64,000 nucleotides of DNA from Mycobacterium sp. UM_WGJ (lineage in GTDB: Bacteria > Actinomycetota > Actinomycetes > Mycobacteriales > Mycobacteriaceae). The translations under genes were made by a program, and so were the position numbers. The notes under the pieces were generated by a model. The model made no database searches. It saw nothing but the letters and a program-made list of their open reading frames with translations, and had not been told where the DNA came from. Positions 18,946 to 28,497 of this stretch are shown here, piece by piece. Location: positions 33,512 through 97,511 of the forward strand of contig NZ_AUWR01000001.1 of NCBI RefSeq assembly GCF_000455125.1, written 5' to 3'. Each line of letters opens with the position of its first letter. Within the stretch, counting starts at the first letter, position 1.

Positions 18946-20430
18946 ATGAGTATGGAGCAGTTCGACGTCGTCATCGTGGGTGCGGGCTTCGGTGGCATGG
19001 GCGCAGCCATCGAGCTGAAGAAGCTCGGCTACGACGACATCGTGCTGCTCGAGCGGGAGGACGATCTAGGCGGAACGTGGCACGTCAATCACTACCCCGG
19101 TCTGGCCGTCGACATCCCGTCGACCACTTACGCGTACTGGTTCGAGCCGAATCCGTACTGGTCGCGGATGTTCGCACCCGGCGAGGAGATCAAACGCTAC
19201 GCCGAGCACGTCGCCGACAAGTACGACGTGCGCCGCCACATGCGGTTCAACACCACGGTCGCCGGTGCCCACTGGGATGAGGACGCCGAGCGCTGGCTGG
19301 TGGCCCTGGCAGATGGGACGACGCTGAGCGCCCGATTCCTGATTACCGCGACCGGTTTCCTGTCCCAGCCGCGCAACCCGGACATCGCCGGGATCGACAG
19401 CTTCGCCGGCAAGGTGGTGCACACCGCCGCCTGGGACCACGACTACGACTTCACCGGTCGTCGGGTCGGGCAGATCGGCACCGGCGCAACCGCGGTGCAG
19501 CTGATTCCGGAGTTGGCCAAGACCGTCGCCGACCTGACCGTGTTTCAGCGCACCGCGATCTGGGTGGCGCCCAAGATCGACTTCCGGATCCCGGCCTTGC
19601 TGCGGAAACTGTTCGCCCGGGTTCCGTTCACCCAGCGGGTGATGCGCTTCATCAGCGACTACCTGCTGGAGTTCATGACGGTGACCGCGATATTGAATTA
19701 CCCCGCATTCCGGCGGCTGTCGATCGCCGGGATGGACGCATGCAAAATGCTCCGGTTCGCCCAGATCCGCGACAAGGAACTGCGGGCCAAGCTGACCCCG
19801 ACCTACGACATCGGATGTAAGCGGCCCAGCTGGTCGAATGACTACTACCGCAGCTTCACCAAGCCGCATGTGCACCTGGAGACCACCGGCATCGAGCGGA
19901 TCGAACCGGATGGCATCGTCACCGTCGACGGCCGTAAGACCGTCATCGACACCCTGGTGCTGGCTACCGGGTATGACCTGTGGGAGGCCAACTTCCCGGC
20001 GATCGAGATCGTCGGGCGGGACGGGCGCAACCTGGGTAAGTGGTGGCGGGAGACCCGGTTCCAGGCCTACCAGGGCCTGTCGATCCCGCATTTCCCGAAT
20101 TTCCTGAGCCTGGCCAGCCCGTACGGGTTCTCCGGCCTGTCGTTCTTCAACACCATGGAATACCAGATGCGGCACATGGGCCGGCTGTTCGGCGAGATGC
20201 GGCGGCGCAACGCGACGACGTTCGAGGTCACCGAGGCCGCTAACACCCGGTTCCTGGGCGCCATGACCAAACGGCTGGACCACACGGTGTTCTACGCCGG
20301 GGACTGCGCTACGTCGCGGTCTTACTACTACGACCCCAGCGGCGAAGCGACGCTGCTGCGGCCCACCACGGTGCGCAATGCGGTTCGCGACGGCTCGCAT
20401 TTCCCGCTGGACGACTACGAAATCGCCTGA
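18946..20430 (+). CDS. Flavin-containing Baeyer-Villiger-type monooxygenase
   Basis: 494 residues. FAD site GAGFGGMG (residues ~12-19), NADPH site IGTGATAVQLIPEL (near 180), and between them the BVMO fingerprint FAGKVVHTAAWD (F-x-G-x3-H-x3-W). Such enzymes insert oxygen into ketones or oxidise heteroatoms; the mycobacterial group includes EthA and MymA, and this one looks closest to the Rv0892 type by memory. Length is typical. It has its own leaderless promoter, and a 430-residue TetR regulator follows convergently; regulation by it is possible but unproven. The stop codon lies inside a short direct repeat. Confidence 0.88.
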   Translation: MSMEQFDVVIVGAGFGGMGAAIELKKLGYDDIVLLEREDDLGGTWHVNHYPGLAVDIPSTTYAYWFEPNPYWSRMFAPGEEIKRYAEHVADKYDVRRHMRFNTTVAGAHWDEDAERWLVALADGTTLSARFLITATGFLSQPRNPDIAGIDSFAGKVVHTAAWDHDYDFTGRRVGQIGTGATAVQLIPELAKTVADLTVFQRTAIWVAPKIDFRIPALLRKLFARVPFTQRVMRFISDYLLEFMTVTAILNYPAFRRLSIAGMDACKMLRFAQIRDKELRAKLTPTYDIGCKRPSWSNDYYRSFTKPHVHLETTGIERIEPDGIVTVDGRKTVIDTLVLATGYDLWEANFPAIEIVGRDGRNLGKWWRETRFQAYQGLSIPHFPNFLSLASPYGFSGLSFFNTMEYQMRHMGRLFGEMRRRNATTFEVTEAANTRFLGAMTKRLDHTVFYAGDCATSRSYYYDPSGEATLLRPTTVRNAVRDGSHFPLDDYEIA

Positions 20431-20510
20431 TAACCCAGCGGTTCAGCGAGCCTCGACGCAGGAGAGGCGAAGCTGGAACCGCCTGACAACCCAGCGGTTC
20501 AGCAAGCCTC
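20424..20510. repeat. Dispersed repeat copy 3 (inverted) plus direct partial duplicate
   Basis: The 40-bp repeat is present inverted at 20438-20476 (GCGGTTCAGCGAGCCTCGAC then GCAGGAGAGGCGAAGCTGG). A 31-bp direct repeat, CGCCTGAYAACCCAGCGG and onward, occurs at 20424-20454 and again at 20480-20510 with two differences. The first unit includes the monooxygenase stop codon. The second ends at the TetR gene's stop side. Confidence 0.7.
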
Positions 20511-20511
20511 C

Positions 20512-21804
20512 TCAGTTCTCGTCCACGCCGGCGAAGACGATGGACTCCATCAGCCGGCGTATGCAGGCCTGGGCGTAGCCCGGGCCTCCGGCCAGGAACC
20601 CCTGGCCGGGAATCTCGCCGCCTCGGGCAACCCGCCCCAGGTCGTCGACCAGCGCCGCCAAGGCGTGCACCAAGAACTTCGCGTGCATCACGTCCAGATC
20701 CGGCCTGATCGCCATCAGCGGACGGGCCCAGGTTTCGATGAACGCGCGTTCGGAATCGCGCAGCAGCTCACGCTCCGCCGGCGCCAGGTTCACCCGCTCG
20801 GTGTCATAGACCGACGCCAACTCGGGATTGGCGAACACCGTAGCCACGTACGCCTCGATCAACCGGCGCAGCGCCTCTTCCGGCTCGGCGAAGACACCGG
20901 CGATAGCCGCCATCTCCCCGGCTATCCGGTCCACGGCACGCTGCAGCCCGGTCGTCAGGATGTCGCTCTTGCTGGAGAAGTAGCGGTAGACGCCGGAGGC
21001 TGGGACGCCGACGGCATCCGCGATCTCGGTGACGCCGGTCTCGGCATACCCCTGCTTGCCGAACAACAGGACCGCCGCGTTCAACAGTGCCTCGTAAGGC
21101 CCGGCGTCCGGGGTGAAGATCCGCCACACCGAGGGTCGATTGACGCCGATGTCGTCGGCTCCGGGCAGCTGCGCAGCGACCACTGATCGTGACGCCGCGA
21201 TGAGCAACGGCTTGATCTCGTCATCCGGCAGCTGCAGCCGGTGTCCGTTAATGCTGCCGGCGACACTGACCAATGCCACCGTCAGAGTCCACTGCTCCAG
21301 CGAGTTCAGTTCCGGGCGCATGACACTGATCGGCCGTTTCAGGCGTGCACCCACGGTGTGCATCTGCATCATGAGCTTGGCCTGGTCCTCAGACTGCAGA
21401 TAGCGAGCCTGCCACCGGAACAGCCCGCTGCCTTCGCGGTTGAGGATCGAGGACGTGATGAGCCCGTCGACAGCCTGGTCCAGCACAGCCGGCGCGTTGT
21501 CCTGCATGTCGGCGTCGGAGAACTCGTCGACGAACGCTGTGCAGTCCACCAACTGCTGGCCGAGCGAGCCGACGACAACCGAGAACATCTCGTACTTGCT
21601 GGGATAGTGCCGGTACAGCGCCGGCGCGGAAATCCCGACCTTGGAAGCGATCGCCTCCATGCTGGTCGCGTGGTAGCCCTGTGCACTGAAGGTTTCCGCG
21701 GCAGCGCGTGTTATCTGCGCCTTGCGGTCCTTGGGGCGCCGCTTTATGCGGGCACCAACAGTGCGTCCAACAGGGTCGTTCGTGGCACCAAGCGAGGTCA
21801 CCAC
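20512..21804 (-). CDS. Double-domain TetR-family regulator
   Basis: 430 residues from GTG, about twice a normal TetR. A first TetR N-terminal domain lies at residues ~28-75, with SMEAIASKVGISAPALYRHY as its helix-turn-helix. A second lies at ~237-283, with VTEIADAVGVPASGVYRYF. Each is followed by its own helical ligand domain. The fused form could bind an operator as an intramolecular dimer. A palindrome CCGTACTTGTACGG lies 92 bp upstream of its start. Convergent with the monooxygenase; a link to that gene or to fabH is inference. Confidence 0.88.
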   Translation of the reverse strand: MVTSLGATNDPVGRTVGARIKRRPKDRKAQITRAAAETFSAQGYHATSMEAIASKVGISAPALYRHYPSKYEMFSVVVGSLGQQLVDCTAFVDEFSDADMQDNAPAVLDQAVDGLITSSILNREGSGLFRWQARYLQSEDQAKLMMQMHTVGARLKRPISVMRPELNSLEQWTLTVALVSVAGSINGHRLQLPDDEIKPLLIAASRSVVAAQLPGADDIGVNRPSVWRIFTPDAGPYEALLNAAVLLFGKQGYAETGVTEIADAVGVPASGVYRYFSSKSDILTTGLQRAVDRIAGEMAAIAGVFAEPEEALRRLIEAYVATVFANPELASVYDTERVNLAPAERELLRDSERAFIETWARPLMAIRPDLDVMHAKFLVHALAALVDDLGRVARGGEIPGQGFLAGGPGYAQACIRRLMESIVFAGVDEN

Positions 21805-21895
21805 CCCCGATCAACTCAGGCCAGCTCTGTCACGTGCACAGCATTACTAACACAGCTGGGTAAACGGGCCGTTGCGGATTCAATATAGAGCCCGC

Positions 21896-21909
21896 CCGTA
21901 CTTGTACGG
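21896..21909. promoter_or_regulatory. Palindrome upstream of the TetR gene, candidate operator
   Basis: CCGTAC-TT-GTACGG, perfect 6-bp arms, in the 124-bp gap between the TetR gene start and the end of the M28 paralog gene. It could be an autoregulatory TetR operator or a small terminator of the M28 gene. The short loop of two makes the operator reading more likely. Confidence 0.4.
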
Positions 21910-21928
21910 ATGTCCGCCTAATGCGGAA

Positions 21929-23386
21929 CTATGGCCCCAGCGGAGCCCGGTGTCGCTTGTCGCGCGCTGGGACTCCATTGGGACCGCCGATGGACTGCGC
22001 ATAGTTTGCCACTGCGAACGCCACCGCCGCACCGGTTAGCGCCAAAGCGCGCTGATTGATTTTCTCGACCGTGTCACCGGGGCCGCGGTAGTTGGGGTCG
22101 AACGCCGCGCCGGGCTTGCCGCCCCACAGTCGGGCCTGAGCGGTGGTCTTGAGCTGGGAAGCACCGCTAGTGATGCCCCCGATAGGCACCCCTGCCACCA
22201 CGAACGGGCTGTAGTCGGTGTCGCTGCTGAGCGGCATATCGGCGGGCCGCACGCCCACCAGGTTGAGGTAACCGGCCAGGGTGCGCTCGATACCGCCTGA
22301 TCCGACCGGCACGTCAGCGGGGGTGATGTCGCGGCTCGGCAGCGCGGACTGATCTCCGTCATAGGTGAAGAAGCCGGGGTTGGGAGAGGCGAGCATGTCG
22401 AAGTTCAGGTACAGGGCGATGTCGTTGAGCTGCTCGCGGTCTAGCCCGAAGACGTAGTCGCTGGAACCGCCGAGTTGTTGCTCCTCGGCACCCCAGAAAG
22501 CGAACCGGACCGCGTTGGTCACCGCCGGCTCCGGACCGAGCTGCAGTGCGGTCTCCAACACCGCCGCCACCCCCGAGCCGTTGTCGTTGATCCCCGGGCT
22601 GCCGAGTGCACTGTCGAGGTGCGCGCCCACCATCACGACGTCATGCGGCGAACCGCTTTTCGTCTGCGCCAAAACATTCCGAGACGTGACCTTCTCGGTG
22701 TGGCCGTCCAGGACCAGCCGCACCGTTCCGGTCGCGCGACGCAACGCGTGGTCGCCGTCGCGTCCGGCCACCGCTACCGGCATGGTGAGTTGGTCGTAGT
22801 ACTCCGGAGGGAACAGTCCGGCCGGCGCTCCGGTGCGGCTCGGCAGGCTCACCACGACCAGCGCGGCGGCGCCACGCTGGGCGGCCACGTTCTGCTTGAC
22901 CACCACCGAGCACCCGGCGTCGCTGACCACCGCGATCCCCCCACGGGGCACCTTCGGCGGGTAGTCGGCCGCCGCGCAACCCGACGACCGCGTCGGGCGG
23001 ACCACCGGACCACTGATCCCGCCGGCCGGTGTGCGCACCAGCAGCGAGGCCTGATCGACCGGGTAACCAACCCCGGCGACGGTCAGCGTGGGTTTACCGG
23101 CCGAGATGGTGTCCAACCGGATGAGTTCGGGCGTCACCACCTCGAAACCCTTGTCGCGCAGGGCATTGGCCACATAATCGGCACTGGCGTCGTACCCCGG
23201 CGTGCCGTCAGCCCGATTCCGTTGGTGTGTGTCGGCGATCTCCTGCAGTCGTTGCAGATGCGTCAGCATCCCCGCGACGGTGACCTGGCCCGCCAGCCGA
23301 TTCGACAGCGGCGGCTGCACGGGCTCCGGCGAGCAGCCCGCCAGTACGCCGACAGCGACCAGCAGGGCTCCCGCCGGACGGATCAT
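21929..23386 (-). CDS. LpqL-like M28 peptidase lipoprotein, divergent paralog
   Basis: 485 residues. Signal peptide with lipobox GVLAGC, then a PA-domain insertion (residues ~120-215) and an M28 peptidase fold. Metal motifs GAHLDS, NDNGSG, WGAEEQ and LNFDML are present, but the last metal His of the family (PNYH in the neighbour) is Arg434 here (PNYRGPGDT). It therefore may bind only one metal or be inactive. The start overlaps the lpqL stop (ATGA). About half the residues match lpqL, so it arose by tandem duplication. M. tuberculosis has lpqM, an unrelated peptidase, near this position. Confidence 0.85.
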   Translation of the reverse strand: MIRPAGALLVAVGVLAGCSPEPVQPPLSNRLAGQVTVAGMLTHLQRLQEIADTHQRNRADGTPGYDASADYVANALRDKGFEVVTPELIRLDTISAGKPTLTVAGVGYPVDQASLLVRTPAGGISGPVVRPTRSSGCAAADYPPKVPRGGIAVVSDAGCSVVVKQNVAAQRGAAALVVVSLPSRTGAPAGLFPPEYYDQLTMPVAVAGRDGDHALRRATGTVRLVLDGHTEKVTSRNVLAQTKSGSPHDVVMVGAHLDSALGSPGINDNGSGVAAVLETALQLGPEPAVTNAVRFAFWGAEEQQLGGSSDYVFGLDREQLNDIALYLNFDMLASPNPGFFTYDGDQSALPSRDITPADVPVGSGGIERTLAGYLNLVGVRPADMPLSSDTDYSPFVVAGVPIGGITSGASQLKTTAQARLWGGKPGAAFDPNYRGPGDTVEKINQRALALTGAAVAFAVANYAQSIGGPNGVPARDKRHRAPLGP

Positions 23387-24882
23387 GGCTGGGTGAGGAT
23401 GTGGCGGGTGCGATCGTCGCGCACCGGGACCCCGTTGCGGCCGCTGAGATCCTGGGCGTACAGCCCGACGGAATAGGGCACTCCGCCGCCGTTGATGGCC
23501 AGTTCGTCGCGGTCGATGTTCTCGATGGTGTCGCCCTTTTGGTGATAGTTCGGGTCGAAGGGCTCATCGGCGGCGCCGCCCCACAGCTTGGCCTCCTCGG
23601 GCGACTTCTTCACCTCCGCACCGGAGAACAACCCGCCGGAGGGGATACCGGCCTGGGTGAATCCGTCGTAGTCGGAGCGGCCGTCGAACGAGGTGTCGCG
23701 CGGCTCCTTGCCGGCCGACTTGAGGTAGGCGACCATGGTCCGCTCGATGCCGGCCGAACCTTCCGGCACCACCGGCTGGCCGCGCTTGTCCGCCGGCAGC
23801 GACTGGTCGCCGTCGTAGGTGAAATAGCCGGGATTCGGCGAACCCAGCATGTCGAAGTTCAGATACAGCGCGATGTTCTTGAGTTGCTCCTCGTCCAGCG
23901 ACTCGACGTACTTCCGCGAGCCGATCAGGCCGAGCTCTTCGGCGCCCCAGAAACCGAACCGCACTGCATTGCGCACCTCGGGCGAATCTCCCAACTGCAA
24001 AGCGGTTTCCAGCACCGCGGCGACGCCGGAGCCGTTGTCGTTGATGCCGGGGCCCTCCGGAACGCTGTCCAGGTGGGCTCCGAGCATGACCACGTTCTCC
24101 GTTGACCCGCTCTTGGTCTGCGCAATCACATTGCGGGACGGGATGTCGTCGGTGTGCGCTTCGAGCTTGACCGTCATCGCCCCGCGTCCGTCGCGCAGCA
24201 TCGCGCCGTCAGCCTTGGTCACGCTCACCACCGGAACCTTGACCTCGGTCTGCTCACCGAGGGTGCCGCCCATCTTCGGTTCGTCGACGCTGTCGGCCAC
24301 CACCATCGCCACCGCGCCCAGCTCGACGGCGACGGCCATCTTCTCCTTGAACGGGCAGGTGCCGCGGTCTACCAGTACGACGGCGCCTTTGACCGTCAGC
24401 CCCTCGTAGTCTTCGGCGCTGCAGCCGGGGCTGTCGTCAGCCGGTGCCGCGACCAGCGGACCGGTGACCCCCTCGGGCGGTGTCCCGAGGCTGTACATCA
24501 GCGCGCGGGCTTCGACTGTTTTGTCGCCGAGGTGCACCGAGCCGGGCTCGGATTTGAACACTCGCGCGGTGAACTCCGGGGTCTGGACGTCGAAGCCGTG
24601 ATCACGCAAGGTGCTGGCCACGTACTCGACGCTGGCGTCGTAGCCCGGGGTGCCGATGGCACGGGTGCCGTTGTTGGCGTCGGCGATGTCCTGCAGCTTC
24701 TGCAGGTGCGCCATCATGGCGTCGACCGTGACCTTGTCGCGCAGGCTACTGGCGAACTCAGCGGCCGCGGCGGGATCTGCTCCCTGCTCGGTGTTTTCCG
24801 GCGTGCGGCTGCAGCCGGCGCTGAACAGCGCACCGACCAACACGGCGCCGAGGGCAGGGATCAACTTCGACTTGTAGTCCAC
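23383..24882 (-). CDS. lpqL: M28 zinc aminopeptidase lipoprotein
   Basis: 499 residues from GTG at 24882; a GTG three codons earlier is possible, but a -10 box TAACGT lies seven nt before the chosen start. Lipobox FSAGC puts the protein on the outer face of the membrane. A PA domain (~130-220) is followed by the M28 core with all five ligand motifs: GAHLDSV, NDNGSGV, WGAEELG, NFDMLGS and PNYHQKGDT. It should release N-terminal amino acids from peptides, feeding uptake systems. It is close to M. tuberculosis LpqL over its whole length. Confidence 0.92.
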   Translation of the reverse strand: MDYKSKLIPALGAVLVGALFSAGCSRTPENTEQGADPAAAAEFASSLRDKVTVDAMMAHLQKLQDIADANNGTRAIGTPGYDASVEYVASTLRDHGFDVQTPEFTARVFKSEPGSVHLGDKTVEARALMYSLGTPPEGVTGPLVAAPADDSPGCSAEDYEGLTVKGAVVLVDRGTCPFKEKMAVAVELGAVAMVVADSVDEPKMGGTLGEQTEVKVPVVSVTKADGAMLRDGRGAMTVKLEAHTDDIPSRNVIAQTKSGSTENVVMLGAHLDSVPEGPGINDNGSGVAAVLETALQLGDSPEVRNAVRFGFWGAEELGLIGSRKYVESLDEEQLKNIALYLNFDMLGSPNPGYFTYDGDQSLPADKRGQPVVPEGSAGIERTMVAYLKSAGKEPRDTSFDGRSDYDGFTQAGIPSGGLFSGAEVKKSPEEAKLWGGAADEPFDPNYHQKGDTIENIDRDELAINGGGVPYSVGLYAQDLSGRNGVPVRDDRTRHILTQP

Positions 24883-24889
24883 CGACCCC

Positions 24890-24895
24890 ACGTTA
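24890..24895 (-). promoter_or_regulatory. -10 box for leaderless lpqL
   Basis: TAACGT on the minus strand, seven nt before GTG 24882. It supports the shorter N-terminus and one transcript for both peptidase genes. Confidence 0.5.
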
Positions 24896-24918
24896 GTGGG
24901 TAGGAAGCTGATGCGAAG

Positions 24919-25677
24919 TCAGGCCCGGCCGCCGCAACGCACGACGAGCAGCTCGGCGACCGCGGCCATACCGGCGGCGTTGGGGTGAAAGGGCCATGGC
25001 CGCCACGGCAGCGGCAGGCCCGCTCCCACCGTCCAGGCTCGCGCCGACCAGGGATGGTGCTCCCGGCTGGCATCGCCGGCGCGGATGAGCTCACAGCCGG
25101 TGGCGGCGGCCGCCGCGGCGGTGTGGCGCTCCAAACCGTGGGCGACGTGGCGGGCCAGCGTCACGACGTCCTCGGGCAACCGCCCGGCGCTGACCCCGGC
25201 CGGTGGCAGCAGAGTCAGGTAGTCGACGAAGAACACCCGAGCCTGCGGTGCGCGGCTCCGCACGGCCGCGCCGACGGCCCGCAGCGCCGCTTCGACCTCG
25301 CCCAGCGCCTGCTTGCGCTGCCCAGGGTCCAACAGCGCGGCCACGGCGGGCAGCCGCTGGAAGATCCCGGGCAGCGTCGCGGCCATCAACAGCGGCACGT
25401 AGCCGACATCGTTGCCGCCGATGGTGACGGTCACCAGGGACTCCGAACCGTCCAGCGCGTCGATCTGGGGTGGCGCACCGTGTTGGCGCTCCTTGAGCAG
25501 ATGGGCAGTCGTGGCGCCGGAGAACGTGACGTCAACCAGATCGAGGTTCAGCCTGCGGGCGACCAGGTGCGGGTAGTTGCGTGCTGAGCGGCCCGACGCC
25601 CGCGGCGCGCCGGCGGCACGAGGCCGGATTCCGGGTCCGGCCGCCATCGAACTCCCTAAGGCGACATAGCGATTCAT
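24919..25677 (-). CDS. SGNH-hydrolase-type esterase with GSS nucleophile motif
   Basis: 252 residues from ATG at 25677, with GGAGAG upstream; an earlier in-frame start adds 14 Arg-rich residues without a ribosome site. Block I is ALGSSMAAGPG, where the usual GDS Asp is Ser. Block III is TIGGNDVGY (oxyanion Asn), and the C-terminal WPFHPNAAG carries the catalytic His. It resembles actinobacterial lipase/esterase SGNH proteins, but no signal peptide is evident, so it is probably cytosolic. It lies between lpqL and thiG on the same strand and is separated from both; substrate unknown. Confidence 0.82.
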   Translation of the reverse strand: MNRYVALGSSMAAGPGIRPRAAGAPRASGRSARNYPHLVARRLNLDLVDVTFSGATTAHLLKERQHGAPPQIDALDGSESLVTVTIGGNDVGYVPLLMAATLPGIFQRLPAVAALLDPGQRKQALGEVEAALRAVGAAVRSRAPQARVFFVDYLTLLPPAGVSAGRLPEDVVTLARHVAHGLERHTAAAAAATGCELIRAGDASREHHPWSARAWTVGAGLPLPWRPWPFHPNAAGMAAVAELLVVRCGGRA

Positions 25678-25756
25678 CGACGTTGCTCTCCGCCGAGCGG
25701 GAATCCGGCGAAGCGACATGGCGCCGACGCATCGCGGCGTTCACCCTCGGCGGGCA

Positions 25757-26704
<948 letters not shown>

Positions 26705-26708
<4 letters not shown>

Positions 26709-27721
26709 TGCTGTACTCCAACCGGAAGTAGTTCGGACACAACCTGTTCGGCGGTCCATGGTGCCAGCAGGAACCCGTTGCGGCCATGCCCGGCAGCGAC
26801 ATAGGTCCGGTCGTCGAGACGATGCACCAGCGGCAGGTTGTCCGGCGTCATCGGCCGCAGGCCCGCGGCGCATTCGGCCAGCTCATACTCCCCCAGCGCC
26901 GGAACCAGCGCGCAGGCGTCGTCGAGCAGGTCACGCACCCCGGAGACCGCCGGCGCGGTGTCTCGGCCGTGCTCGTACTGGGTAGCCCCCACCACCACAC
27001 CATCGGGACGCGGCACCAGATAGACCGCGCGACCGTGCACCCGCGCTCGGATCACCCGCTGCGGTGGCGGCAGGCAGCCTTTGCGCCAGCGCAGCCGCAA
27101 CACCTCGCCCTTGACCGGGCGGATCGCCAGGCCGGGCCACAGCGCGGGGGCGTCGATGCCGTTGGCGATCACCACCGCATCGTCGGTGGCCACTTCGGCG
27201 AGGTCTCCCACCGGTGGGGCCCAACTGACGCCCAGGTCCTCGCACGAGTCGACCAGGGCGGTGACCACCGCGCGGTTGTCCACCGCCAACTCGGTGGGGG
27301 CCCGGAAACCGTGCCGAATGGTGCCGGCCAGCAGCGGTTCGATGTCACGGGCGGCGGATTCCCAGATCACCGGGTGGCCCTGCGCGGACAGCCAGTCGGC
27401 GACAGTGCGCAAGTCTGCGACGTCGGCGCGGTCGGCGGCCACCACCAGCGATTCGCGCGCGGTGACAACCTGGGCCGGCAGCCCGTCGAGGAAGTCGTGC
27501 CACAGCTCCAGCGAGCGCAATCCCAGCCGCAGCTGCCGGTCCTCGCCCGGCCACCCCTCACTGTGCGGGGCCAGCATGCCACCTGCCACCCAGGAGGCGC
27601 CGTATTCGGTGGTGCGGTGCACCCGCACCGACCAGCCGGCCCGGGCGGCCTGCCGAGCCACCGACAGCCCGATGACACCGCCGCCGATCACGGCCAGCGA
27701 ACCGAGCGAGGGTCCGGGCAT
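26705..27721 (-). CDS. thiO: Glycine oxidase ThiO
   Basis: 338 residues. FAD-dependent amine oxidase of the DAO fold; it oxidises glycine to the imine for ThiG. N-terminal dinucleotide site VIGGGVIGLSVARQAARAG (residues ~12-30), and the C-terminal FAD site RPMTPDNLPL and AAGHGRNGFLLAPW. First gene of thiOSG, with a GGAAGGGAG ribosome site and a -10 box at 27760-27765. No THI box was found in the 61-bp gap to thiE, so this operon seems not to be under its own TPP riboswitch. Confidence 0.95.
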
Positions 27722-27759
27722 GTGCTGCTCCCTTCCACCTGCTCGCGTGTCAACACACC

Positions 27760-27765
27760 AAGCTA
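27760..27765 (-). promoter_or_regulatory. -10 box for thiO
   Basis: TAGCTT on the minus strand, 38 bp before the thiO ATG. It forms one arm of the palindrome GCTAG-CCG-CTAGC at 27762-27774, with the thiE -10 box on the other arm. Confidence 0.4.
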
Positions 27766-27770
27766 GCCGC

Positions 27771-27776
27771 TAGCGT
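27771..27776 (+). promoter_or_regulatory. -10 box for leaderless thiE
   Basis: TAGCGT, six nt before GTG 27783. It overlaps the palindrome shared with the thiO promoter, so the two divergent promoters cannot easily fire at the same time. Confidence 0.5.
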
Positions 27777-27782
27777 CGCGGT

Positions 27783-28484
27783 GTGCACAAACCCTCCGGC
27801 CGACCCCCCAGCCCGCCCTCCGACCGTCGCGCCCGACTCGCGGATGCCCGGCTCTACCTGTGCACCGATGCCCGCCGGGAACGCGGTGACCTGGCCGAGT
27901 TCGCCGATGCCGCGCTGGCCGGTGGCGTCGACATCATCCAACTGCGCGACAAGGGTTCGGCGGGCGAGCAGCGGTTCGGCCCGCTGGAGGCCCGCGGCGA
28001 ACTGGCGGCGCTGGAGATCCTGGCTGACGCCGCGCGACAGCACGGGGCCCTGCTGGCGGTCAATGACCGCGCCGACATCGCCCGTGCCGCCGGTGCCGAC
28101 ATGCTGCATCTGGGCCAAGACGACCTGCCGCTGCCGGCGGCGCGCGAGGTCATCGGGCCGCAGATGCTGATCGGCCGGTCGTGCCATGACCGCGATCAGG
28201 TCAGCACGGCCCTGTCCGAGCCGGTCGACTACTTCTGCACTGGGCCGTGCTGGCCCACGCCGACCAAGCCGGGCCGATCGGCCCCGGGGCTGGAGCTGGT
28301 GCGGTTCGCCGCCGACGCGGGCCAGGCCAAGCCGTGGTTCGCCATCGGCGGTATCGACCTCGAGCGGCTGCCGCAGGTGGTGGCGGCCGGCGCCAGCCGG
28401 GTGGTGGTGGTGCGCGCGATCACCGCTGCCGAGGACCCCCGGGCCGCGGCGGCGGCACTGCGGGCCGGGCTGACCGGGGCGTAG
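27783..28484 (+). CDS. thiE: Thiamine-phosphate synthase
   Basis: 233 residues from GTG. Joins HMP-PP and thiazole phosphate to thiamine phosphate. Motifs: [32 protein letters not shown], and the pyrophosphate loop [11 protein letters not shown], then AIGGI near the C-terminus. The first ~15 residues are Pro/Arg-rich and not conserved. Divergent from thiO by 61 bp; together with thiC and thiD this window holds all genes for thiamine phosphate except the iscS/thiF-type sulfur donor. Confidence 0.96.
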   Translation: MHKPSGRPPSPPSDRRARLADARLYLCTDARRERGDLAEFADAALAGGVDIIQLRDKGSAGEQRFGPLEARGELAALEILADAARQHGALLAVNDRADIARAAGADMLHLGQDDLPLPAAREVIGPQMLIGRSCHDRDQVSTALSEPVDYFCTGPCWPTPTKPGRSAPGLELVRFAADAGQAKPWFAIGGIDLERLPQVVAAGASRVVVVRAITAAEDPRAAAAALRAGLTGA

Positions 28485-28497
28485 CGGGCGGCCGGTC

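Noticed and set aside
27722-27782. Possible TPP riboswitch for thiO or thiE
   Set aside because: Only 61 bp, with neither CTGAGA nor the GAACCTGA element on either strand.
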